Of a stretch of 9,278 nt of DNA, positions 1 through 6,122 are shown in pieces. Below the pieces are notes generated by a model. The model worked only from the letters and a program-made list of their open reading frames with translations. It did not search any database and was not told the origin of the DNA. The stretch is from 1-14-0-20-39-34 sp043800545 (GTDB lineage: Bacteria; Patescibacteriota; Patescibacteriia; Magasanikbacterales; UBA922). Numbering within the stretch: position 1 is the first letter of the stretch; every line of letters starts with the position of its first letter. The stretch covers positions 1 through 9,278 of the forward strand of contig JAZDMW010000014.1 in NCBI GenBank assembly GCA_043800545.1, read 5' to 3'. The position numbers and the translations under genes were made by a program.

Positions 1-75
1 GGGGACGTAACATATATTCTTGTATCTGCCACCAGCGAGTGGAACGCTCTTATACAAATATACGTTTTCCGTCAT
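1..75 (-). CDS. Possible 5' end of a divergent gene, function unknown (partial)
   Basis: On the minus strand an ATG at 75-73 opens a frame of 25 codons that runs off the window edge without a stop. The peptide begins MTENVYLYKSVPLAGG and continues RYKNICYVP. It shows no motif I recognise. Codon choice is rich in C-ending codons (AAC, GGC, TAC, GTC, CTC), unlike the T/A-ending codons of the other genes here. No Shine-Dalgarno motif precedes the start, but nearly all genes in this window lack one. The gap to the divergent rpsP start is only 33 bp. A 25-codon open frame can easily occur by chance, and the same bases can fold into an imperfect hairpin, so this could instead be a leader or a small RNA. 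Confidence 0.4.
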   Translation of the reverse strand, partial: MTENVYLYKSVPLAGGRYKNICYVP

Positions 76-108
76 ATACTTTTGTATATATTTAAATTGG
101 ACAATTTT

Positions 109-420
109 ATGTTAAGAATTCGTCTTCAACGAATGGGTAAGAAAAAACAACCAACATATCGTTTTATCGTTTCAGAGAAAACAAAGGATACACAAGGAAG
201 ATCTCTTGAAATCATTGGTAAATATAACCCTATTGTGAATCCAAAAGTTTTGGAAATCAATAAGGAACGTGTACTTCATTGGATTTCTGTTGGTGCTCAA
301 CCATCAAATACCGTAAATAATATCCTTATTAAAGAAGGTATTATCACAGGAAAGAAAATGAAATCTGTTACCATTACAACAAAACGCGCAAAAAAGATTG
401 CAGACAAGAAAGCACAATAA
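109..420 (+). CDS. rpsP: 30S ribosomal protein S16
   Basis: This is the small-subunit protein bS16, which binds 16S rRNA early in 30S assembly. The 103-residue product begins MLRIRLQRMGKKKQPTYRF, the typical S16 N-terminus (compare IRLxRxGxKKxPxYxxVV in known S16). It keeps the IGKYNP turn at residues 36-41 and GAQPSNTV at 62-69, where family members have GAxxSxxV. A lysine-rich tail after about residue 80 makes it slightly longer than E. coli S16 (82 residues). I chose the ATG at 109. A TTG at 82 in the same frame would add nine residues with no S16 similarity. No Shine-Dalgarno motif is seen; the leader contains the small inverted repeat AAATTG-GA-CAATTT (94-107). The usual partners (rimM, trmD, rplS, ffh) are not adjacent on the right; the next gene is convergent and unrelated. 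Confidence 0.96.
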   Translation: MLRIRLQRMGKKKQPTYRFIVSEKTKDTQGRSLEIIGKYNPIVNPKVLEINKERVLHWISVGAQPSNTVNNILIKEGIITGKKMKSVTITTKRAKKIADKKAQ

Positions 421-431
421 TTGAAAAAATA

Positions 432-462
432 AAAAAACAATGGTTACTCACCATTGTTTTTT
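432..462. terminator. Bidirectional intrinsic terminator between rpsP and the glycosyltransferase gene
   Basis: A 12-bp stem pairs 432-443 (AAAAAACAATGG) with 451-462 (CCATTGTTTTTT) around a 7-nt loop. On the plus strand the stem ends in a T-run just after rpsP. On the minus strand the A-runs at 424-437 become the U-tract just after the stop codon at 467-465. One hairpin can therefore end both convergent genes. Confidence 0.85.
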
Positions 463-464
463 GT

Positions 465-1640
465 TTATGCTCTTTTCAAAATTCTTTCCTTAATACTTCT
501 TGTATCTATCTTTTTTTCATAGAGCTGTAGAGTGGTTGTTGTAATTATATCCCAGCTATACAGATTGCGACTTATTTCTTTTTGTTCTTCGCCCATAAGT
601 GACAATTGTTCTTCTGACATATGTGCAAACTCGTACATTTTTTGTGCAAGGCTGTAGACATCGTTAATAGGAACAAATGCCTCTGGGGTTGGAATAAGTT
701 CTCGGTGTTCCGAGATATCTGAGACAATAGAAGGAGTTCCATAACTCATGGCTTGGAGAACTGTAAGTGGAAGTCCTTCATTTAATGAAGGATGTACCAA
801 GGTTTTTGCATGAGCAAAAAGTTCTTCTAGAAGATCACCAGAAATAAATCCTGTAAAGAGAATATCTTTTCTTCCCTCAGCCATACGATGAAGTTCTTCA
901 ACATATTCATCTGTAAAGGCAGAGCCTCCGGCAATAGCCAATTTCATGTTTTGTATTTTTTCATCTTGTGGGTACATTTCTTTCATGCGGATAAAGGCAT
1001 GTATAAGAGTATGAACTCCTTTATGACGTACAAGACGTGAAATCATGGTAAAGTAATTTTTTGGTTCAAGGCCAATTTTTTCAATGTTGATTATCCCGGG
1101 AGTTTTTGTATTTTCTGTAACTCCATTTGGAATATAATGGGTGTCTGCATTGTATTCATTGATACAATAATTTTGAAGACTTCTTGAAACAGTAATCGTT
1201 TCATGAGCGAATTTACAAGCAGCTCTTTCTCCAATACGAAGCATGAGTTTTGCAAAAACACCCCATTTTTGATGTTGTCTATCTATACAATGGAAGGTAG
1301 TTACCACCTTGATATGTGGAGCAAAGATACGAGGAATCCAAGAAAGAAGAGCTGGACCTACCCCATGATAGTGGATGATATCGTATTTTTGGATAATAGC
1401 ATCAAGAGTTGAAGCAAAAGTATGTGAAATGGCATCCAGGTGTTTTGTATGGATATTTGGAGTAATTTCCACGTTAATACCTTGAAAGTTCTGGTTTCCT
1501 TCTTCTGTATACCATTTTCTACTATAAACTGTCACATTTTGACCAGCCTGAACAAGGCGCAAAGAGAGCTCTTGCACATGTTGTTCAATTCCGCCGTATT
1601 TGGCAGGAATACCTTTTTGTCCGATCATTGCGATTTTCAT
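465..1640 (-). CDS. GT4-type glycosyltransferase (GT-B fold, DUF1972-like N-terminus)
   Basis: The 391-residue product transfers a sugar from a nucleotide-sugar donor, probably during surface polysaccharide assembly on the cytoplasmic side of the membrane. The N-terminal acceptor domain begins MKIAMIGQKGIPAKYGGIEQ, the glycine-rich pattern of DUF1972/RfaB-like GT4 enzymes. IIHYHGVGPALLSW (88-101) and HETITVSRS (146-154) follow. The C-terminal donor domain starts near SRLVRHKGVHTLI (201-213) and includes HPSLNEGLPLTVLQAMSYGTP (283-303). In the E-x7-E donor motif the first Glu is E288, but the second position is Gln (Q296, codon at 755-753), a departure from most GT4 enzymes. Length is normal and there is no signal peptide. 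The gene stands alone on the minus strand behind its own good promoter. Donor and acceptor sugars cannot be read from the sequence. Confidence 0.92.
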   Translation of the reverse strand: MKIAMIGQKGIPAKYGGIEQHVQELSLRLVQAGQNVTVYSRKWYTEEGNQNFQGINVEITPNIHTKHLDAISHTFASTLDAIIQKYDIIHYHGVGPALLSWIPRIFAPHIKVVTTFHCIDRQHQKWGVFAKLMLRIGERAACKFAHETITVSRSLQNYCINEYNADTHYIPNGVTENTKTPGIINIEKIGLEPKNYFTMISRLVRHKGVHTLIHAFIRMKEMYPQDEKIQNMKLAIAGGSAFTDEYVEELHRMAEGRKDILFTGFISGDLLEELFAHAKTLVHPSLNEGLPLTVLQAMSYGTPSIVSDISEHRELIPTPEAFVPINDVYSLAQKMYEFAHMSEEQLSLMGEEQKEISRNLYSWDIITTTTLQLYEKKIDTRSIKERILKRA

Positions 1641-1677
1641 ATATTTTTTCGCTTTGTTCAGTTTAAATTAACGGGCT

Positions 1678-1706
1678 ATCTTATCACATTTTTGGTATTT
1701 TGTCAA
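1678..1706 (-). promoter_or_regulatory. Sigma70-type promoter for the GT4 gene
   Basis: Read on the minus strand, TTGACA (1706-1701) is followed by a 17-bp spacer and TAAGAT (1683-1678). A TG one base upstream of the -10 gives an extended -10 (TGATAAGAT). The expected start near 1671 leaves a leader of about 30 nt before the ATG at 1640. Confidence 0.72.
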
Positions 1707-1752
1707 GGGGGGAAAACAAAAAAAAGTATATAAAAAAGATGGTATTTTTGAA

Positions 1753-1772
1753 TGTCTGTATATTTGCCTTAT
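1753..1772. repeat. Inverted repeat in the divergent intergenic region
   Basis: TTTGCCT (1753-1759) and AGGCAAA (1766-1772) are perfect 7-bp arms around TATTTT. No T-tract follows on either strand, so it is not an ordinary terminator. It lies between the two divergent promoters, where a regulator could bind, but no regulator is identified. Confidence 0.45.
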
Positions 1773-1804
1773 TTTAGGCAAAAAGACATGGGGATAACTC
1801 TCTT

Positions 1805-1833
1805 TTGACAAGAGAACACATGTTCTCTATAAT
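1805..1833 (+). promoter_or_regulatory. Consensus sigma70-type promoter of the lexA-umuC operon
   Basis: TTGACA (1805-1810) and TATAAT (1828-1833) both match consensus perfectly and are separated by the optimal 17 bp. The predicted start is near 1840, about 40 nt upstream of the lexA ATG. The spacer is occupied by an SOS-type palindrome, so this strong promoter should be silent while the repressor is intact. Confidence 0.88.
1811..1828. promoter_or_regulatory. SOS box (LexA operator), Gram-positive type
   Basis: AGAGAACACATGTTCTCT is a perfect 8-bp inverted repeat with a 2-bp centre. Its core GAAC-ACAT-GTTC matches the GAAC-N4-GTTC LexA site known from Bacillus and other Gram-positives, not the CTGT-N8-ACAG site of Enterobacteria. 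It fills the whole promoter spacer and touches the -10, so binding would exclude RNA polymerase. The adjacent gene encodes a LexA-family repressor, implying autoregulation. Confidence 0.85.
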
Positions 1834-1880
1834 ATATACATGGGAGGAATCAAAATATATATTTATTAATACTTTTTTAT

Positions 1881-2459
1881 ATGACAAAAGGTCTCTATAC
1901 AGAGAGAAAAGACAGACTTATTGGATTTTATAAAAAATTTAAAAGGCTCCCTACGTATGATGAGTTCGCTGAGGTGTTTAATGTAGTTTCAAAGGGGTCT
2001 ATTCATAAATATGTACAAAAATTTATAGAAGACGGTCTGCTAGAAAAAAGTGAAGCAGGAAGACTCGTCCCAACAACAAAACTGTATGGTGTACGTGTGC
2101 TCGGCTCTGTACAAGCTGGGTTTCCGACAACAGCAGAGGAAGAAGATGTTGGGACATTGAGTCTTGATGAGTTTCTCATAGACAATCCAGATGCAACGTA
2201 TATGCTTTCTGTCGCTGGAGATTCTATGATTGATGCTGGGATTGTTCAGGGAGATATGGTGGTGGTTGATCGGGCAAAAGATCCAAAGAGTGGAGATATT
2301 GTCGTCGCTGATGTAGATGGGGATTGGACTTTGAAATATTTTGTCCAAAGGGGAGGAAAAGTTTTTCTTCGCGCGGCAAATAAAAATTATCCAGATATTC
2401 ATCCACAAGATGAATTGGTTATTGGAGGAGTGGTGACGAGTGTTATCCGTAAATATTAG
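1881..2459 (+). CDS. lexA: LexA-family SOS repressor with a UmuD-like autoprotease domain
   Basis: This 192-residue protein has a winged helix-turn-helix DNA-binding part (about 1-65; the helices around LPTYDEFAEVF and SKGSIHKYVQKFIEDGLL) and an S24 autoprotease part (about 70-192). The cleavage site is Ala79-Gly80 in GSVQAGFP, the catalytic Ser is S115 in GDSMIDAG, and the Lys is K152 in WTLKYF. The Ser-Lys spacing of 37 fits LexA and UmuD. The Ala-Ser spacing of 36 fits UmuD (24 to 60) rather than E. coli LexA (84 to 119). VQAGFP, the LI.NP.ATY stretch and VVVDRA also read like UmuD. By family knowledge, RecA filaments trigger self-cleavage and derepression. It sits 24 bp upstream of a UmuC-like polymerase behind an SOS box, so it probably represses its own operon. 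It may also serve as the UmuD-type partner (inference). The ATG at 1881 has no Shine-Dalgarno motif. Confidence 0.93.
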   Translation: MTKGLYTERKDRLIGFYKKFKRLPTYDEFAEVFNVVSKGSIHKYVQKFIEDGLLEKSEAGRLVPTTKLYGVRVLGSVQAGFPTTAEEEDVGTLSLDEFLIDNPDATYMLSVAGDSMIDAGIVQGDMVVVDRAKDPKSGDIVVADVDGDWTLKYFVQRGGKVFLRAANKNYPDIHPQDELVIGGVVTSVIRKY

Positions 2460-2483
2460 CAGTTTACTCACTTAAAATATTGT

Positions 2484-3752
2484 ATGAAAACAAAAACAAA
2501 AAATTTGACTCGTGCAATATTCCATATTGATGCAGATGCCTTTTTTGCAAGTTGTGAGCAATCGTTAAATCCTCGTTACCGTGGAAAGCCAGTTGTTGTG
2601 GGTCGTGAACGGGGAATTGTTACAGCTTTTAGTTACGAAGCAAAGGCGATTGGTATAAAACGTGGCATGAGCATATATGAGGTAAAACAAAATCATCCTG
2701 AAGTCATTATTCTTCCAGGAAATTATGAAGCCTATAGTCTTTTTTCCAAACGTATTTTTTCTTTACTCCGTCGGTATACGAATATCGTGGAAGAATATAG
2801 CATTGATGAAGCATTCGCAGATATGACAGGAATGGAAAAACCCTTAAAAATGACTTATGAAGAAATTGGGAAAGATATTCAAATGACTATTCAAAAAGAA
2901 TTGGGAATTACGGTATCTGTAGGAATCTCTGAAACAAAAAGTTTAGCAAAGCTTGCATCAAGTGTTCATAAACCTGCTGGGTTAGCTCTTATCACCAAAG
3001 AAGATATCCCAGATTTTTTGAAAAAGGTTTCGGTAGGGAGTATTTGGGGTGTTGGTTCGAGTACTGCTCATTATATGAATCAGTTGGGTATGTATACGGC
3101 TTGGAGTTTTGTGGTTCATCCACATGATTTCGTTCAAAAGTATTTTACAAAACCTCATCAAGAAATTTGGAGAGAACTTCGTGGGGAAATGGTATATTGT
3201 ATTTGTACTGAGGCAAAAACGTCCTTTGCTTCTATTTCAAAAACACATACCTTTTCTTTTCCAAGCAAAGACAAAGGGTATATATTTGCAGAATTGGTGA
3301 AGAATATGGAAAATGCCTGTACGAAAGCAAGAAGTTTTCGTTTGAGTGCAAAGAAAATTCGTATTTTTTTGAAAAGACAGGATTTTACTTTTGATACGAT
3401 TGAATTGTGTCTGCATAGAAACTCCGCATATCCTCATGATATGATGAAATGTATTCGTGATGCTTTTAACACCACTTATACAAAAGGGATTTTATACAGA
3501 GCAACGGGGATAGTGCTTTCTGAACTTGGAGATGAAAAGGAAATACAAATGAATCTCTTTGAATCTTCCGTAATTCCAGAAAAATTTGCTCGTGTGTATT
3601 CTGCTGTTGATGCACTTTCCAAAAAATTTGGAAAAAATACTTTGCATCTTGGATCCAGTTTAAAAGCACATGCTTCGAAACATTATTTACCGTTTCCCGT
3701 GCTTCCTGCAAAGAAACATATGAATATTCCGCATCTTTCTTCTGTACATTAA
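2484..3752 (+). CDS. umuC: Y-family translesion DNA polymerase, UmuC-like (DNA polymerase IV/V type)
   Basis: The 422-residue polymerase copies past damaged bases with low fidelity. The palm motif IDADAFFASCE carries metal-binding D16, with F21 at the steric-gate position. YSIDEAFAD supplies D108 and E109. NYEAYSLFSKR (80-90) and SVGISETKSLAKLAS (145-159) are typical, followed by a thumb HhH region (WGVGSS, 188-193). The little finger follows, with ELRGE at 231-235. The sliding-clamp binding motif is QMNLF (355-359). Length, ASCE, ELRGE and the roughly 60-residue tail after the clamp motif resemble UmuC more than DinB; the Phe steric gate is DinB-like (E. coli UmuC has Tyr). It follows the LexA/UmuD-like gene by 24 bp and shares its SOS promoter, so damage induction is expected. 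Both catalytic acidic clusters are intact. Naming it dinB instead would be defensible. Confidence 0.93.
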   Translation: MKTKTKNLTRAIFHIDADAFFASCEQSLNPRYRGKPVVVGRERGIVTAFSYEAKAIGIKRGMSIYEVKQNHPEVIILPGNYEAYSLFSKRIFSLLRRYTNIVEEYSIDEAFADMTGMEKPLKMTYEEIGKDIQMTIQKELGITVSVGISETKSLAKLASSVHKPAGLALITKEDIPDFLKKVSVGSIWGVGSSTAHYMNQLGMYTAWSFVVHPHDFVQKYFTKPHQEIWRELRGEMVYCICTEAKTSFASISKTHTFSFPSKDKGYIFAELVKNMENACTKARSFRLSAKKIRIFLKRQDFTFDTIELCLHRNSAYPHDMMKCIRDAFNTTYTKGILYRATGIVLSELGDEKEIQMNLFESSVIPEKFARVYSAVDALSKKFGKNTLHLGSSLKAHASKHYLPFPVLPAKKHMNIPHLSSVH

Positions 3753-3778
3753 ACGTTCACAATTGTGAACGTTTTTTT
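3751..3778 (+). terminator. Strong intrinsic terminator of the SOS operon
   Basis: A perfect 10-bp stem (3751-3760 with 3765-3774) closes an AATT loop and runs into seven Ts at 3772-3778. It starts inside the polymerase stop codon (3750-3752). Confidence 0.93.
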
Positions 3779-3820
3779 GTTCTTCATTTCGTGATATAAT
3801 AATAACATATTGAAGAACAA
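3777..3820. repeat. Inverted repeat flanking the promoter of the glycosyltransferase operon
   Basis: TTGTTCTTCA (3777-3786) and TGAAGAACAA (3811-3820) are perfect 10-bp complements 24 bp apart. The -10 element lies between them, and the right arm is followed by TAATTTTTTTT. In read-through RNA from upstream this would form a second terminator-like hairpin. At DNA level it could be an operator. Transcripts starting at the internal promoter would carry only the right arm. Confidence 0.7.
3792..3800 (+). promoter_or_regulatory. Extended -10 promoter of the glycosyltransferase-transporter-glycosidase operon
   Basis: TGATATAAT is a perfect extended -10 (TG at 3792-3793, TATAAT at 3795-3800). The -35 position is only a T-run shared with the upstream terminator, so recognition would rely on the extended -10. 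Transcription should begin near 3807, about 26 nt before the ATG at 3833. Confidence 0.72.
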
Positions 3821-3832
3821 TAATTTTTTTTC

Positions 3833-5203
3833 ATGACACAAGAACAAAAGAAAAAAAAGATATACAAAAAAGCATATATTGTTACGGTAGATATGGGATA
3901 TGGGCATCAGCGTGCGGTGTATCCTTTAAAAGATATTGCTGCTGAACCAACAAACATAGAAGGTTGTTGTATTGTGAATGCCAATATTTACCCGGGAATT
4001 CCGAGAATAGATAAAACGCGTTGGGAAAGTGGAAGAAAGTTGTATGAAACGGTATCACGGTTTAAAAAGGTACCTTTTTTGGGAGGGAAGGTTTTTACCT
4101 TTATGGATTACCTTCAGAGAATTGAACCTTTTTATCCAAAAAGAGATTTATCCAAGCCAAGTGCACAAGTAAAACAGATATATAGAATGATTGGACGTGG
4201 CTGGGGACGCGATCTTATACAAAAGCTGAATCAAAACCCACTTCCATATATAACTTCTTTTTTTACAACTGCTTTTTTTGCTGAAGAGCATGGATATAAA
4301 GGGGATATTTATTGTATTTGTACAGATACAGATATTAGTCGTGCTTGGGCGCCACTCTATCCACACAAGAGTAGAATAAAGTATCTTGCCCCAAATAAAC
4401 GTGTTCGTGAACGTTTAAAATCATATGGTGTTCGGGAAGATAATATTTTTGTTACTGGATTTCCATTGCCGAAAGAAAATATTGGAGGTGCAAATTTAAA
4501 AATTTTAAAAGAAAGTCTTGGAAAAAGAATCATGAATTTGGATCCGCATGGAAAATATAGGAAAAAATATGAAAAGGTGTTAAGTTATTATCTTGGTTCC
4601 CATTTTTGTACAGGTAAAAGTGACCATCCATTGACTATTACTTTTGCTGTTGGAGGAGCTGGTGCACAAAGAGATGTGGGTGTAACGATATTGAAAAGTT
4701 TGCAGAAAAAAATTGATCATGGTGAAGTCATACTCAATTTAGTGGCTGGTTCACGAAGAGATGTTTACAAATATTATAGAGAGGAAATAAATAAACTTCA
4801 TTTTAATAGACGAAATGCAGGTGCAGTACGTATTATTTTTGCTGAAGAAAAAATAGAATACTTTAAAAAATTCAATAAAGCACTTTTAACAACAGATGTA
4901 TTATGGACGAAGCCAAGTGAACTTTCTTTTTATGCTGGTCTTGGTATGCCAATCATTATGGCACCGGTCATTGGGTCACAAGAAGAATTTAACAGGGCTT
5001 GGCTCCATTCTATTAATGCTGGATTTGAACAGGAAGATCCTGCATATACGCATGAATGGCTTTTCGATTGGCTTGAATCAGGTTGGCTCGCTGAAGCTGC
5101 TATGGAAGGATTTTTGGATGCTCCAAGAAATGGAGTTTATCACATAGAAGATGTTGTTCTCCGCGGAAAGAGAAGTGAAATAGAGGACTTGCATCTCATA
5201 TAA
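3833..5203 (+). CDS. MGDG-synthase/MurG-like GT-B glycosyltransferase
   Basis: The 456-residue product resembles the GT28 and diacylglycerol glycosyltransferase group, which put sugars on lipid acceptors at the inner membrane face. The N-terminal loop is VDMGYGHQRAVYPLKDI (19-35), matching the G.GH..AA pattern of MGDG synthases. CICTDTDISRAW (161-172) corresponds to the D....W segment, and VTGFPLPKE (207-215) closes the N-domain. The C-domain has VGGAGAQRDVG (273-283) as the glycine loop, TKPSELSFYAGLGMPIIMAP (359-378) as the donor-site helix, and GSQEEFN (381-387). About 60 residues separate VTGFP from GGAGAQ, which seems longer than in typical relatives. There is no signal peptide; the N-terminus is lysine-rich. 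It heads a tight operon, ending 7 bp before an EamA transporter. Sugar and acceptor cannot be assigned, and the enzyme could act on a lipid or a polyprenyl carrier. Confidence 0.78.
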   Translation: MTQEQKKKKIYKKAYIVTVDMGYGHQRAVYPLKDIAAEPTNIEGCCIVNANIYPGIPRIDKTRWESGRKLYETVSRFKKVPFLGGKVFTFMDYLQRIEPFYPKRDLSKPSAQVKQIYRMIGRGWGRDLIQKLNQNPLPYITSFFTTAFFAEEHGYKGDIYCICTDTDISRAWAPLYPHKSRIKYLAPNKRVRERLKSYGVREDNIFVTGFPLPKENIGGANLKILKESLGKRIMNLDPHGKYRKKYEKVLSYYLGSHFCTGKSDHPLTITFAVGGAGAQRDVGVTILKSLQKKIDHGEVILNLVAGSRRDVYKYYREEINKLHFNRRNAGAVRIIFAEEKIEYFKKFNKALLTTDVLWTKPSELSFYAGLGMPIIMAPVIGSQEEFNRAWLHSINAGFEQEDPAYTHEWLFDWLESGWLAEAAMEGFLDAPRNGVYHIEDVVLRGKRSEIEDLHLI

Positions 5204-5210
5204 AAGAAAT

Positions 5211-6122
5211 ATGTTTTGGTTTTTCATGGCGACAATTGGATATTTAATCATGGGATTTGTTTTTGTACTCGACAAATTTATTTTGGAGAAATCTGTGAGT
5301 AAACCTGTGGTATATACGTTTTATTCTACTATTTTCATGTTTGTAGCTTTTTTAGCATATCCATTTGGGGTGACATTGCTTCGTGGAATGGATTGGGTAT
5401 GGGCTCTTGTTGCAGGATTAACTTTTGGTTTTGGACTCTGGACCATGTTTAAAGCAGTTGAAACTGGAGAAACGAGTCATATTAGTCCTTTTCTGGGTGC
5501 TGTTATTGCAATTTTGACCTATGGAATGTCTTCGCTTTTTTTACAAGAAGTGATGAATGCGATGCAAATTGTAGGAATTTTATTTCTTGTCTTTGCCTCT
5601 ATGCTTCTTTCTTTTGAAAAGAGTAAAAAACATAGTGGTTTTCATGTTGGTTTCCTCTGGGCAATATTTTCTGGTTTGCTTTTTGCTGTTTCTCATGTCA
5701 GTACAAAATATATATATGGTCAGTATGATTTTTTGACTGGCCTTGTGTGGACACGTGCATTTATTGGGATTGTCGGTATGATTACTCTCTTTTTTCCATC
5801 AGTCAGAAAAGTATTTAAAAAGAATACAAAGAAACCAAAAAAAGAGGAGTACGCAGAAAAGCATGTTGTTGCTATTGTGATAACCAATAAGGTTTTAGCA
5901 GTGATTGGTGTGATTGCCATACAATATGCAATTGCGGTTGGAAGTGTTACGTTGGTGAATGCGCTTGCAGGAATGCAATTTGCGTTTATGTTCCTTATCA
6001 TTATTACACTTACGAAATTTGCCCCAAAGGTGTTTAAAGAATTTTTTACGAATCGTGAGTTAGTACAGGAATGGATTGCTATCTTTTTTATTCTCATTGG
6101 TTCAGGATTGCTTGTTTTATGA
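5211..6122 (+). CDS. EamA/DMT-superfamily membrane transporter
   Basis: The 303-residue hydrophobic protein has about ten predicted membrane helices in two repeats, roughly residues 1-135 and 146-303, the usual EamA arrangement. Each half shows the family pattern: KAVETGETSHISPFLGAVIAI with L.LQEV (E113) and G.LFLVFAS in the first, and AVGSVTLVNALAGMQFAFMF (242-261) in the second. A basic cytoplasmic-type loop, KKNTKKPKKEEYAEK (203-217), follows the sixth helix. DMT proteins move small metabolites; some (ArnE/ArnF) flip undecaprenyl-linked sugars. Lying between a glycosyltransferase and a glycosidase, a role with glycans or glycolipids is plausible but is only inferred from context. The ATG lies 7 bp after the previous stop, and the TGA overlaps the next ATG (ATGA), which suggests translational coupling. 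Confidence 0.9.
   Translation: MFWFFMATIGYLIMGFVFVLDKFILEKSVSKPVVYTFYSTIFMFVAFLAYPFGVTLLRGMDWVWALVAGLTFGFGLWTMFKAVETGETSHISPFLGAVIAILTYGMSSLFLQEVMNAMQIVGILFLVFASMLLSFEKSKKHSGFHVGFLWAIFSGLLFAVSHVSTKYIYGQYDFLTGLVWTRAFIGIVGMITLFFPSVRKVFKKNTKKPKKEEYAEKHVVAIVITNKVLAVIGVIAIQYAIAVGSVTLVNALAGMQFAFMFLIIITLTKFAPKVFKEFFTNRELVQEWIAIFFILIGSGLLVL

Noticed and set aside
82..108. TTG-started N-terminal extension of rpsP
   Set aside because: The added residues MYIFKLDNF have no S16 counterpart, while the ATG at 109 gives the family-typical N-terminus.
2040..2471. 143-codon open frame on the minus strand opposite lexA
   Set aside because: It lies wholly antisense to a clear LexA-family gene, has atypical composition rich in Ser, His and Cys, and has no recognisable motif.
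3751..3774. Terminator palindrome after the polymerase as a second SOS box
   Set aside because: It contains GTTC...GAAC, the reverse order of the GAAC-N4-GTTC operator, and is followed by a T-run typical of a terminator.
5720..6097. 125-codon minus-strand frame opposite the EamA gene
   Set aside because: It is the antisense shadow of a hydrophobic membrane-protein gene and shows no family pattern or promoter.
6071..6118. Longer glycosidase start at ATG 6071
   Set aside because: It would place 16 extra residues before a clean Lys-Lys-hydrophobic signal/anchor and overlap the transporter by 52 bases; the ATGA overlap at 6119 is more natural.
6120..6122. Use of genetic code 25 (TGA = Gly)
   Set aside because: The transporter ends naturally at this TGA with an ATGA overlap, and no gene here needs TGA read through.
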